A stretch of DNA of 64,000 nt from Diorhabda sublineata (Eukaryota; Arthropoda; Insecta; Coleoptera; Chrysomelidae), in NCBI RefSeq assembly GCF_026230105.1, contig NC_079483.1:14315312-14379311 (forward strand), written 5' to 3'. How positions within the stretch are numbered: position 1 is the stretch's first letter; each line of letters begins with the position of its first letter. The translations under genes were made by a program, and so were the position numbers. The notes beneath the pieces are model-generated. The model saw only the letters and a program-made list of their open reading frames with translations. It had not been told where the DNA came from and did no database searches. Below, in pieces: positions 1 to 11,181 of the stretch.

Positions 1-1430
1 GATTATATTTGTATCCCGTAATTAATGAGAAAAAACGGGCAGCTTTGCAGCTTGAACTATGTAAGGGAAACGGGAAGCCCATCAAGAAAGGTGAAATATC
101 CTTATGACTAACACCTGGAGAAGACACGTTATTTTTGTAGTGATAAATTCAGGCTAAAATTTTGCGGAAGAATACGATTTTGCTTCTTTAAACTTGAAAT
201 TTTCGATTACTATTGACTTTTTGACATTTTTGAGTATATTTTCAAATCACTTCATTGTTCATTCTACTAATGTTTAAAAACAGCTAAAGCATCGTTGTAA
301 TAAATAGATTCTTGAAATTGTGAGTATTATTATTTTCCGTAATTCAATCAATTTATTGCGAATTATGTGAGATAACTTCTTTTTTACATAACGGTAAATA
401 TCTAGAGAAAGAGCCAATACGAAAAAGTAATTTATATACATTGAAATTTTGTATTAAATTCATTCAAATTTAGAATTAAGATTATACAAAATTCTAGTTT
501 GTTAACAAGTTAACGGTATCTCGTAATCTGTAACAAAATGCGGTAGCCATGTGAATATCTAAACTCTTTCTTTTGAAAGCATATCAATACAACTAACTAC
601 CTGAAAATATTTCGGTACCTTTGAATGAATCCCACTTTTGTGTGGCAAATACCAAAAACGTCAGATAAATTTTTCCTTAATTGTTATTGGTCGTAACAAC
701 TGGAGGTACATATTACAATATTCATAAACTACGACAATAGATAAGTAATAATTCTAAAATATTAGGCCAGCAAACAAGGAAGAAATATTTTAGGAATTGC
801 AAGTGAACAACCAATATTTAATTTTATGAATAGCATATTGTTATTGCGACTATAAATTCAATACGAATACCTCTGATTCAATTAAGAAACAAGCTAGAAA
901 TTAGTGTTTTCTACGATATCTCTTAATACTGCCCCATCTTACGATACTCCATACTCAGTACATTCTTAAGAATTCGCATTCGATTCCTTATGTTGGAAGT
1001 TCGTCGTTCGTATTTTGAGATTTTTTTGAGATAGCTTCATATAAAAATTACTACACATTCTTCTCACATAATATGTCAGTTAAATACACTTTGTGCAAAA
1101 AATTTTCACATGGATATTATAGTTCTTATTTTAAGTATTCACTGCAGCTAGAAAGAGGTTTTTCAATTAATATTAGTAGAACGGAATACATCCATTTCAA
1201 ATAGAATTTGTGTTACGAAATTGCTGATGCACTCGCAAATAAACAACCCCACTAACCAAAGTGAAGAGAATAATTGTTACTAGGTACACCAGTTGAACTT
1301 GGTCCATCTATCTCGTGCATTAATACAAGCAGTTAATATATAGCGAAGATATGATTTTAAAAGCTTTGGTACGATGAGAAAGTCACTATCATTTTACGAG
1401 ATCAAAACATCTCTACGAAATAATCATTAT
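1..1430. other. No gene recognised
   Basis: AT-rich sequence with stops in every frame. I see no coding similarity, RNA gene or clear repeat before the diverged direct repeat that begins near 1470. Confidence 0.6.
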
Positions 1431-1471
1431 TGATTGCAGCTGGCTTACCCATCCTCAAATTTATTGTACAT

Positions 1472-2560
1472 GAATTTTTCTATATTCTAATATGAAAATT
1501 TTATGAATGTTGAAATGACTTGAGTCGTCACGGCACCATAAATCTTCTAATATGAATAATCGGTAATTTTATACTTTCGCGGTCCTCTTGTTTTTTGGCT
1601 CTAGATAATCGAAAAATCATCATAGTTTTATGATTTTAAATGTGATCATAAACGCATATAATCGTTCACAACTGTTTTACAAAGCATCAAACGCAGTTAA
1701 TATATTTTTTTGTTAATCTACATAGAAAACGAACGAAAAAAATAGGAAAATGTTTGTTTAACAACCTTAATAAGATACCATTTTTTTAATGGTGAACATT
1801 TCCAATTTTTCAAAGTTGACTTTTAATATTGTACACATGATTACAATAAGTGATTTCAAGAATTTTTTTTGTTCATATAACTTCTATGATTACTTAATAA
1901 AAAAGACACAAACGATTATATATGAGACAAGGTCAATTTTAAGAAGAATTATTATTATTTTTAATTGCAGAAACATGATAAATCATGATTTTGGTATAAT
2001 TTTTTTTCAAATTGTTCGTTTTTTGTGTAGATTATGAAAAAAATATAACAATTTCATTTCATTATTTAGAAAAAAGTTACCAACAATTATACGTGAATGA
2101 GTGCATTTTCATGATCATTTAAAGCCCTGAAACCAATATGTTTTCATTTTTTTTATTCCAATAATTTTTTCCATAAATCCGCCGTAAAAACGAAGATTCG
2201 AAAAAAATTGATGGAAATCGGAGGATTTTTCGATTTTCTAGAACCAAAAAACAAGGGGACCGCGAAAGTATAGAATTACCGAATAATCGTCTATCATTTA
2301 CTTGCCTTTTGTCTATTTTATAGATTAGTTTTGCATACCATTTCGTGAAAAACTAAATATCTATTTTATGCCTGGTACTTCGGAATTAATATAATATACA
2401 GATTTTCAATACCTTTTCTTTGTTCTGCAGAACAAAGTCTAATGGATAGCATATTGGTACTTAAATGATCGTCATTATCATTTTTCATCACAATTACCAG
2501 ACTTTATATGCCCATATCTTCATCACCTTATAAATCTATAAAAAATATTCAACTTGCCAT
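1472..2560 (+). repeat. Diverged direct repeat C, copy 1 (interrupted)
   Basis: The segments 1472-1560 and 2282-2560 together match 3986-4405. Shared landmarks are the string cacggcaccataaatct, the stretch atcgtct..atcatttact, and later tggtact..aatgatcgtc. The match is interrupted exactly by the 721-bp element at 1561-2281, so the repeat pre-dates that insertion. I cannot assign it to a known TE family; it could be a segmental duplication or part of a non-coding repeat. Confidence 0.75.
1561..2281. mobile_element. 721-bp non-autonomous DNA transposon with ~58-bp TIRs
   Basis: The left end (1561-1618) begins cggtaattttatactttcgc and the right end (2224-2281) is its reverse complement with only about five mismatches over 58 bases. 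The flanks carry a direct AATAAT at 1555-1560 and 2282-2287, consistent with a target-site duplication of about 6 bp. The paralogous sequence near 4075-4085 lacks the insert and has a single site (gattaatcgt). The interior is AT-rich and holds only an 82-codon low-complexity frame with no transposase similarity, so it would need transposase in trans. TIR plus duplication length do not let me name a superfamily confidently. Confidence 0.85.
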
Positions 2561-3794
2561 ATCTAGAAATTTGAAGGTATGTTTACATTTGAAAATAGTG
2601 AAATAAGAATTTGGCAGAATGGTTAATATTTATTTAAACAATCGAGAGAGAATCTGATGTTCATTATCAAAGATCATCTTGGTACTGTTTCAATAAGTCA
2701 ATTCATGAAACTCCAAGATCCAAGGAATAAATTGAAAAACTTTATTCTGTTAAGTTCGAATCTCGAAATCTTGAACCATTGATGATATTCATACTAAACA
2801 CATAATTACTCTATCTGCATGTTTCAATAACCACACGATCGTCTTTGGTGACCGAGGTAAATTTGAGTCTCTGAAGGCAATCATTTGGTTATCAATAAGC
2901 ACGATAGACAGTTTAAAGTCTTAGAAGTTAGTGAAAGTAGTGAAATTTGATAGATGCAGCTGTGATGCACACTTAAAATAGAAGAAATAACCTTAACTTC
3001 AAACTCATTCATGCTATTTTACTAATCAACATTGGATAGTAATTAAACTCTAATTCAGGTCCGTTTTAAATGCCTCGATTATTTGAGCTACCCTTCAATT
3101 ATTTTGAATATTACTTTCTTTGATATTAGGAGGGGAAGTATCCTATATTTTATCGAATTCCATGTTTTATCCTTTAAATATCTACTAAATCATTGGAATA
3201 TGGAGCCGTTTATACTGTAAATAGAGAAGTTTTATCTCGAAACAAGCAGACTGTAAGATATCGCCTGTGTAGCAGTTTACGACTAGAAAAATTTAAGTTT
3301 CATGTAAGTTTTATAATCTTCAGAATCTTTGAAGAATACAGCTACAAGAGTTTATAGTACATGCCCAGGAAATATATAATATTCCAAAGGTAACATTTAT
3401 AAGGCATTTAAAGTCCTCAAATAAGTATAAGAATTGATCTAAAAGTAAAGAGATCAGATCCCTGTACCACTGTAGTTATTAACCGTTCGAAGAGAAGATT
3501 TATGATAAATATTTGAGACAAAAAACAACAAAATTATTAGGATGGAGAGCGAAAAATGGTTCTACCAAATTATTTAAGCGTTCTAATAAAAATATTGTTG
3601 ATGTATTTTTCAGTTATTAGAAAATTAATTGACAAAAATAACCAATAACGTAAATGGTTTTAATAGAGAATCTGTCCAAAAATTTCACAAAATTCCTACC
3701 AAAAAAACCAGATAGACATAGGTAACGAAGAAAGTGTTATATATACAACCGATGTCCAAAAGAAAGATATATTAATTTGGAATTGTTTGTAGAT
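2561..3794. other. No gene recognised
   Basis: AT-rich stretch with no ORF, RNA gene or repeat that I can support. Confidence 0.55.
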
Positions 3795-3985
3795 TAAATT
3801 GTGCATCATATGGCTTCCTTCAAAAATTGCTAGCTTAAAAAATAGCTGATTATGCTATAGCTGCCTAGGTATAACATGTTTAGGTTTTGAAGCTACTAAA
3901 TGCGGTTGATACAACAGTTTGTGCCAACTGTTACATAGTTTCATGTTCGACATATTGTTGTCAAAGCCTATGGAGAAGTAACTGC
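3795..3985 (+). repeat. Diverged direct repeat B, copy 1
   Basis: Matches 4410-4605 in the same orientation. Shared blocks include atatggcttc, tagctgattatg, gtagctgcct, atgtttaggtt and ctgttacatagtttcatgt. It lies directly before copy 2 of repeat C, so the order here is B-C-B. Confidence 0.75.
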
Positions 3986-4405
3986 AATTGGCAGAATTTT
4001 TCTAAATTCTAATATGAAAATTTAATTAATGTTAAAATGAATCGTCACGGCACCATAAATCTGCTAAATTGATTAATCGTCTAGCTATCATTTACTTGTT
4101 TCATATTTTGTAGTTTATCTTCGACATGCCATTTTGTGAAAAACCAAATATCTGAGTGTCTTTACTCATATTTTGGAATAAATATAATATACAGTTTGCT
4201 CGATTTTCAATATATTAATTGAGTGCTATTCTTGGTTTTGTAGAACAATTTGTGTTGCTCATTGCAGGGTCTAATGGGTAGCATACTGGTACTTGAATGA
4301 TCGTCTGTATCATTTTTCATCATAATTACTTCACTTTGATTTATTAACTGTGTCTCGGTCTTTTTCATATGCCCATATTTTCATCATCTTAGAAATATAA
4401 AGAAA
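3986..4405 (+). repeat. Direct repeat C, copy 2 (empty site of the 721-bp element)
   Basis: Aligns with 1472-1560 joined to 2282-2560 and runs without a break where copy 1 carries the TIR element. It therefore serves as a within-window empty site. It ends in a segment resembling tatgcccatat..tcatca that is also found near 2510-2540. Confidence 0.75.
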
Positions 4406-4409
4406 ATTT

Positions 4410-4605
4410 GAAAATTATATGGCTTCTTTCAAATATTTCTAGCTTAAAAATTAGCTGATTATGGTGTAGCTGCCTGGGTATAATATGTTTAGGTTGCAGC
4501 CCCTAGACATGGAAGTTTTGAAGCTAGGTTGATAGAGCACTTTCTGCCAGCTGTTACATAGTTTCATGTGGAACACATTGTTATAAATGCCCTGTGAAGT
4601 TCAAA
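4410..4605 (+). repeat. Diverged direct repeat B, copy 2
   Basis: Second copy of the 3795-3985 segment, about 615 bp downstream of it. It carries a small insertion (gcagcccctagacatg) relative to copy 1. The B-C-B arrangement suggests a tandem unit of about 615 bp, or a composite element. Confidence 0.7.
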
Positions 4606-5340
4606 TGAGACTGAAAAAGGAAACAATTTTGTAGCACTAATTCATAATTTTGATACATTCTACAGTAGTCATTCGACATTCCACTATCTAAAGTTTTTGA
4701 TGAGGTAACGAGAAATCCTCTGGAGAAATATTATTGATGTTAAGAAGGAATATCAATTTCGACACCGTACAAGAAGATATTGTATACAGAATCATGATCC
4801 AAAGAGGAACATTAGCTTATCTTAATCTATATGTCAGGTAAATTTTCAAAAAAGCATCATCATTTATTGATAATATCAATCATTTCAGTGAAATAAAGGA
4901 AAATCTTGGTACTGTCAAATGTTGTACCATGAAACGTGTTTTATAGGATGGCGGAATTAATCTTAGTTTCTATTTATTCAATTCCATTTAATTTGAAATT
5001 TTACAAATCAAGGAATTTGATGTTACAATTCACAAAAATTCTTAATTATACCATTACTGAAGAAGAATTGCAACATTATGATAACTAAGTATGAATATCG
5101 CTTCTTTTCATTTTGGTATACTATTAACTTACTTTGTCAGTTATGTGGTATAACACTGTTAAACATTTCTTGTAGGTGGGTTCGAATTTCTCCCACGGTT
5201 TTTGAGAAAATTGATCTAGAGTTTTTTACACGTGTTATGAAAGATTCCAATCAGCGAGAGATCAAGACTACTGGACGTCCATTGTAAATTCACATTGATG
5301 CTTTATGACATCCAACCTTTTACTTTTCAGCTATATCACA
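4606..5340. other. No gene recognised
   Basis: No supported gene. A 69-codon frame at 5078-5287 has no recognisable motif. Confidence 0.5.
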
Positions 5341-5344
5341 AGCA

Positions 5345-6232
5345 TGTTTCAAACTATCATCATCATCATCATCAAGCCTTTCAATCAATTGGATTATGCC
5401 TAACGCGCGCTGTAAAATCCTTTTTCTATTTTTGTTTTCTTTATAGCTTATTTTTTGTCTTTGCTGCTTTTGTTATTATTTTTCATTCCTTTTGGTTAAG
5501 TGCTTTTATGTCCTCTGCTATTTCGTCTCTACAAGTCTTTCCGGCCTGCCTCTTGTCCTTGGCCACAATGATGTCCATTGCGTTATTTTTTTGATAATTT
5601 CAGTTGGCTTTTTACTCATTATATACCCAGACCAGTTGAGTCTTTGCGCTTTTATGTATCTCACCATATTTTTCTTTCTTCTTTCTCTATTTCTTCGCTT
5701 TTCTTTGCTCTTCTTTCTTTCTTCTGTGTTATGTTGGAACCTGTTATAGTTCTCATTAACTTTCTCTCAGTTCTTTTAATTGAGCTCTTCTTCTTCCCTT
5801 TTGTTGATTACTGTTGTTTCCATCGCATAAGTGATTAGTGATTTTATACATTATTATTTTGTTTAGTTTGGTTCTGTTTTCGGGTTTCTAATAATGTTTT
5901 GTTTCTTCATTAGGCTTGATATCCTGTCTCTGGTTGTTTTTTCCAACGTTATTCCTTGTCTTTCTAGTTCTTCTGTTATTTTCTCTCTTTTTATTGAATC
6001 GAAAGCACTTCTGAAGTCTTTAGTCTAGAGTGTGGATTGCGTCGATAGTTGATCTGGTCTGAAGCCGTTTTGATAATCTCTTAGTTCTTTCTCTGCGAAA
6101 TATTTTGTAGGTGATACTTAGCAGGGTTATGGCTCTATAATTCTCTCATAACTTTTCATTGTCTATCTTAAATATTGGTTTGATTATGCTTCTGCTCCAC
6201 GTCGTCAGACGTCGTTTCAAACTATATCCTAT
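5345..6232 (-). pseudogene. LINE ORF2 relic: RT fragment and C-terminus
   Basis: Read on the minus strand from 6232 down, the decayed frame shows non-LTR reverse transcriptase blocks. First is an ENYRAITLL-like block near 6140, then an STIDAIHTL-like stretch near 6040. The first catalytic-Asp region follows (FRSAFDSIKRE, about 5990-6030). Further down come AMETTVINKREEEE (about 5780), IKAQRLNWSGYI (about 5630) and a TRGRPERLVE tail (about 5530), which matches the usual GRP-rich LINE C-terminus. The frame ends in ERL plus a poly-Asp run encoded by the (ATC)n tract. Stops and frameshifts break it, and the fingers-palm block containing YADD is missing, so there is an internal deletion. The order of motifs fits an RTE/CR1-like insect LINE; the clade is not certain. 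Confidence 0.75.
5356..5374. repeat. (ATC)n microsatellite, LINE 3' tail
   Basis: About six ATC units sit at the 3' end of the minus-strand LINE relic. Simple-repeat tails of this kind, rather than poly(A), are usual in several insect non-LTR families. Confidence 0.8.
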
Positions 6233-6905
6233 ATTATTAAACGTATGTATTCAATTTGAAGCGTTTAGTTATTTTCAAGGTATTATCTGCATTGATAATA
6301 CCGCCTATGAAATCTAACCAACTGATATAGAGCCTCCAATCGTAATAGAAACCGGAAACTTGAGTTTATTTTTCCAATAGTAGTGCAAATGCAGAAAAAT
6401 CACTACTTGAAAATCATTTATGACATTATTTTTTAAATACCTCAGTTAAATGAATTGAATTCTACTTTCACTTTGTTAATAAATTTATTTATGAATCTGT
6501 ACTAATAAAACTGCTAAAATTTTCATATTTTCACTAATTTATACTATTATTGTCCTCTTTTTATTGATTACATTATAAACCGAATGTTTGGCTAACTTAA
6601 ACTTTTAGAAGAAATGCAGAATGTTTGCTCCTTGTTTGCTAGAAATAGTACTCAAGAATAATTGAATGTTTTTCGTTGTCAAATGAAAATTAACTAAATT
6701 TAGCTAAGTAAGATAAATTCTAAACATTTGATGTATATTGTTGCATGTAAGAGGCTTAATATCACTGCTCAAAAGTATCTATTTGTGCAAAAATTTTCAG
6801 TTTAACACGATTATTATAGTTAATTAATTATCATGACTAAATGAGCATTTTTAATCAAAATAAAATATTAAAAACCGAAAATACGTCCATTTAAAGTTTT
6901 TTGAG
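6233..6905. other. No gene recognised
   Basis: AT-rich sequence upstream of the truncated LINE; nothing supported. Confidence 0.5.
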
Positions 6906-6907
6906 TT

Positions 6908-7128
6908 TGAAATGTTTAGGCACGTCAAAATTGAAATGAAAATTGTTTACCGATTTGGCGCATTCACTCAAAATCAAATAAATAACGAAGCGAAGTTAAG
7001 AAAAGAATGTACCTATTCAACAAACAAATACTTCACTTTGTTATTTATTTGTTTGTTTGATTGTGAGTTAATTCGCCAACTCGCGACACAATTTTCGGTT
7101 GAATTTTGGCGTGCTTGAACATTTCATA
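6908..7128. mobile_element. ~220-bp foldback/MITE-like element
   Basis: The left arm (about 6908-7000) and right arm (about 7028-7128) are imperfect reverse complements over almost their whole length. Matching blocks are gaaatgttyargcacgycaaaatt at the ends, then gaaaattgt, then tcaaa-caaataaataac near the centre, with a short loop around 7010. The 68-codon frame across it is a by-product of this structure. No target-site duplication was identified. It could form a long hairpin if transcribed. Confidence 0.75.
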
Positions 7129-9230
7129 AGCTTGCCTTGTGAGTTGTAAACCCCAATTTATTACATAGTATTTTTTATTCCTTGCATGTAGGTAGCAGAC
7201 CGATTTTGATGATTAAAACTTTGACAAGCAGTTTCCTTGGTTTTTGAGCCACCGATTCCGTTTTTTTTTAAATTTCAATGGTTCCAAGGGCATACCGTTA
7301 CATATCAACACTGTCAGACATTTGAATATTGTTTTGACCTTTTAAAATCAGACAAATAATCACTTTGCTACAAGCTTTTTAATTCGGATAGTTAGCAATA
7401 ACATCGAAAACCAATTAAAATATCATAATCGGCTTCTTAGCAATGTCAAGTATTGAATATTACTTGTTTTACAAAGCCTATCAATAATTCATCGAAGCCA
7501 ATAGGCAAGACCATTCCATTTAAATTGTCTTTATTTTATTTTGTTGAGCACAAGAAGAAAATTATATAAAACCATTTTAAAAACGGTCTCCTTGGTTTGG
7601 TTATTTGTTGATACACATATAGAGAAATCAAAATTTTTACAATACAAATAGAATTTTATGGTTTGGGGAATTGGCAATGGCAGTTATTAAATTCTAAAAA
7701 CCAGCCGCTACTGAAAGCTTTTCCACGAAAAGTGGTGTACCTAATATAGACGACCCTACCGTATATATTGAAGCAAAGTGATGAAAAATGTTTAAATAAG
7801 GATCAATTAGAAGCTAGCAATTGTTAGTTGTCACCTCTAGGTACTATTAAAGAAGATAAACCGAACAGAAATATCTTTCCCGCTATTTTTTGTGCTCATT
7901 AGGAAGTAAAAATCACATCCATAAATTGCAAATAAAGTAGATACTTGTGTAATTTTTTTCAACCTTGAATGAATAGAAAATTTAAAATCTTTTCAGAATG
8001 ATTTGATAATATTTAAAAAATTCAACTACGTTTGTATCATAGGTATATTTTGACAGAAAAATTGAATACAGACTATAACTCATTGTAAATATTTTAGTTA
8101 TCAGATCAAGCGTTTTATCGTGAAAACTTATTCCGAAACTAGTAATTTTAATAAAAGGATGAATACAAAACATTGTTTATTGAATAACTAATTAATTTGA
8201 TCTGATGTAAAGGCTACTTACATTCGTTAGATTAAAATAAAATTCGGTAGATATTGCACTCAAACTTTATAAAAATGTCCACAAAACAAAACAAATTTTA
8301 ACAAATTGTAAATACCGGAATAGGATCGTGTCAATATGGATTTATACACAATTAAGCAATTTTTAATACTTGACTAGATGACTCAATGTTTAGAATCAAT
8401 GGAATGTGACTAATGGGAAGCACGCTTAATTCTATCCCGAAAGTAATGGTCAACTAACTAAACAAATTTAGTGTGACTCTAAACACTACACGAATTAAAC
8501 TGAATTCAATAGAGATCCACTCCGCAAATCTGTCATACGACCATATGAGTTCTGTAGTACACCTTTTTAGGTGTTTACAACTGTCAACAGTTTCCGGCTC
8601 TCCACCAATCCGGATTGAACTAGTACCGTCGAATCCAATAGGAGTATAGGGAGGTGCGGCATTCTATCGATTTCTCGAAATTAGTTGATCATTGGAGCGG
8701 AAGATAATCTCTCCGCTAAGAGGGCGCCACTAGACTTGCTCAGTCAATGCTTTTAGTTAGGACTGGAGGTGCCTACGTTAAACGCCACATCCGGAATGTA
8801 ATCTGATCTCCTTTTTAACAAGTCGTTAACAATATCGTGGTGCTTTGAAGGTAGGCAGTTGAAATAATTCTGGGAAGTGGTTTGTGGAAATCATAAAATT
8901 ATGTTGATCATTTCATAGATGAAAAAAAAATGTTTTGATTAAATTGATTGTTATTCAATATTAATTAACTTTATTATTTTGAACAGATGATCCTTGTAGT
9001 AATATAAAGGTCATTATTTATTTAAAGAGACTGCAAAGAAAATGATAATTATCTCATTCATAATTGCTGTAGTTTGGAAGCAACACCAATTAACCAGCAT
9101 AGATAGAGATTAATAATTCATTAAGTATGCTCAAACATTATCAAAAAATGAAAATTACCTACGATAATTGAACAACGTTGTGTGTAAATAGATCAGTTGC
9201 AATTTTCGTCGTTATATAGCTTCCAGTGGA
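7129..9230. other. No gene recognised; GC-richer island at 8500-8830
   Basis: Mostly AT-rich. Between about 8500 and 8830 the sequence is noticeably richer in G+C and includes agagggcgccactag (about 8720-8735), which on the reverse strand resembles insect CTCF-type sites. No ORF in the island is convincing. Confidence 0.4.
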
Positions 9231-9231
9231 G

Positions 9232-9438
9232 CCCTTGCTATGAAACGTTGAGGTCGCTATCCTCATTGGACCATTTTTGTGGATCTCTTCAAATTTTGTT
9301 GACTTAGGCTCTCCACATCTGTTGCAGTTCTTTTTCGATAGTTCTTCTCCATGTTTGTGCAGATCTGCCTCTTTTTCTATTGCCTGTTATAATCACAATG
9401 CTTGTCTGGTTATGTTTGTTGCTGGTTTTCGTAATGTT
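9232..9438 (-). pseudogene. LINE ORF2 C-terminal fragment
   Basis: On the minus strand, reading from about 9395 down, a frame gives GNRKRGRSAQTWRRTIEKE followed by LQQMWRA. This is the basic GRP..TWRR C-terminal signature of insect non-LTR ORF2 proteins. The downstream part (9230-9300) still resembles the usual tail but has stops. No RT domain is attached, so this is a 3' scrap of an old insertion. It differs from the LINE at 30 kb in its tail sequence. Confidence 0.6.
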
Positions 9439-9668
9439 TGACATATCCATTTAGATCTACATCGTTCCGGTACTTCCTTTTGGGACAGGAACGCGTTCCG
9501 GAACTAGAGATGATTTCTAATACAGAAACTGATTCGATAAATGAATTTCGAGTACTAGATACAACGGAGTGGCCAGCAGATATTGAAATTGGCTATGGAG
9601 AAAATGAAATCCAATCATTATGCACCAGATTTAATTTAACATCACCGCTGCAAACAACAAAGAAATAG
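9438..9668 (+). pseudogene. Possible hAT-type transposase fragment
   Basis: A 76-codon open frame contains an acidic stretch and then LDTTEWPADIEIGYGENE followed by IQSLCTRFNL. The pattern 'LD..-W-P ... YGE-E---LC-RF' recalls the linker before the C-terminal dimerisation region of some insect hAT-like proteins (ZNF862/KIAA1586-like). This is recognition from memory and is weak. The reading fades into stops after 9668. The ATG at 9438 is probably not a real start because it falls inside the neighbouring LINE scrap. Confidence 0.3.
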
Positions 9669-10239
9669 AATATTAATTGAACAAATCTTTTATGGTCCAC
9701 CACAACAATTATTTGAACCAGATGATTATGTAAAAACTTGATTGAGGTCTCATCGTTCAGCGGATGACAACAAAACAAGGAAAATTCAACTACAAGATCC
9801 TGAAAAACCAATGAGGCCTCGTGTAACGTAAATCCACAATTAATCAATGACAAATCACATGATCACCAAATCGATATAAGTAGAAATGTTGTTTACAGAT
9901 TCCCAATAAGCTTTTGACACAATCAGAAAAAAGATGTCTCGAAAAGAATCATCACAATGAGTGAAAAGGAATCAAGCGCAAGTGTAATGGGCAGTAAAGG
10001 AAAAATTTCCAAATAAAAAAAATTTAGACAGGGTAATTCACTATCTGCAACGCTTTTTAATCTATCGCTAGAGCACATATTAAGAAATATAGGAAACAGA
10101 GGGGTCAAATATTAGTATACGCGGAGCATATATAGTCCTCATTACAAAAAGAAGAAACATAATAGAAAGTATATAAACTCGTGGCCATAAATAACGCACC
10201 ACCCTTTATTTCAATATCAAAATCTAAAATGTTAATCTT
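9669..10239. other. No gene recognised
   Basis: Short overlapping minus-strand frames (9593-10344) have no recognisable motif and are probably shadows. The 5' part of the Tc1 relic may start within the last 100 bases. Confidence 0.45.
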
Positions 10240-11181
10240 TTGGGTTTCTTTTTTTCCTAAGTTATCGTGAAGTGGAAAATCTGTTCGGCGTACACCACAC
10301 AACCATTGGCAGATTGATGCAAAGATTTCGAGAGACCGGTTCACATTCTAGGAGGTCTGGATAAGGACGTCCTTCAGCTTTAACTCCTTGAGATGTTTTT
10401 TGTAATTGAATTCAAGAAGAAATCGGTTAATGACAAGTGTCGAAATGTAAATATCTCTCATAGATCAAAAAGACGACACCTTCAGAATGCTGGTCTACAC
10501 AGCTTTCCAGGCACCTTTGCTAACGAGGCAGCATCGTGTTGCTAGACTAAGATTTGCAAGACAACATTTAGATTGGAATTTGGAAAATTGGTGTCAAGTT
10601 TTATTTACTAATGAGACAAAAATCAGTCTAAGAGGTCCAGATGGACGTAATCAAATTTGAAGACGGCGAGGAGAAAGATTTGAACAGTCTTGTATTATTC
10701 CCAGGGAGCCGTTCCAAGGAAGGTCTATCATGTTTGGGGTAGAATTTGTCTTGATGCCCCCACAGAATTAATGTCTCTTCCTAGATCCGCCCTTAACGCA
10801 GCAAGATACATAACAGACATTCTTGAAAATCACGTCGTTACGTTTGGGCTATTTATTGAAGATGATTTTCGTTTAATGCATGATAATGCAAGATCACACG
10901 TTGCGGTAGATGTTCTGAATTACCCAAACGAAGTAGGAATTCATACCCTGGACTGGCCTCCAAGAAATCCAGATATGAATCCTATCGAGCATGTCTGGGA
11001 CATTTTAAAACGCCGCATTCGTCGTCGAAATCCGTCTCCTCAAAATTTAAATGAGCTTGAACAAGCGGCATTAGAGGAATGGGAGAGCATACCTCAAGAA
11101 GTGATACAGCACCTAATTGAAAGCATGCCCAGGAAAATGTTGGCAACAATTACATCCAGAGGTGGAAATACACGCTACTAG
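10240..11181 (+). pseudogene. Tc1-family transposase relic (DD34E type)
   Basis: The N-terminal helix-turn-helix region is readable from about 10264 (YREVENLFGVHHTTIGRLMQ, then RFRETGS) with two in-frame stops in the next 30 codons. The catalytic core follows. LFTNETKI at 10601-10624 has Asn (codon 10610-10612) where the first catalytic Asp belongs. A TGA at 10658-10660 replaces the Trp of the usual VWRRRGERF block, and a one-base frameshift lies near 10730. The last 163 codons (10690-11181) are open and contain HDNARSH and NPIEHVWD, with 34 residues between the second Asp and the Glu, as in Tc1. The true protein would have been about 330-340 residues. TIRs were not located. It is non-functional as it stands. 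Confidence 0.9.

Noticed and set aside
1789..2037. 82-codon ORF inside the 721-bp TIR element
   Set aside because: AT-rich, low-complexity, with no transposase motif; likely chance.
3795..4605. Possible CRISPR-like direct repeats
   Set aside because: Units are hundreds of bases long, diverged and only two copies; no short regular spacers or cas genes.
5295..5838. Overlapping plus-strand ORFs rich in Phe/Leu/Ser
   Set aside because: The minus strand gives coherent LINE C-terminal motifs; the plus frames are shadows of that purine-rich sequence.
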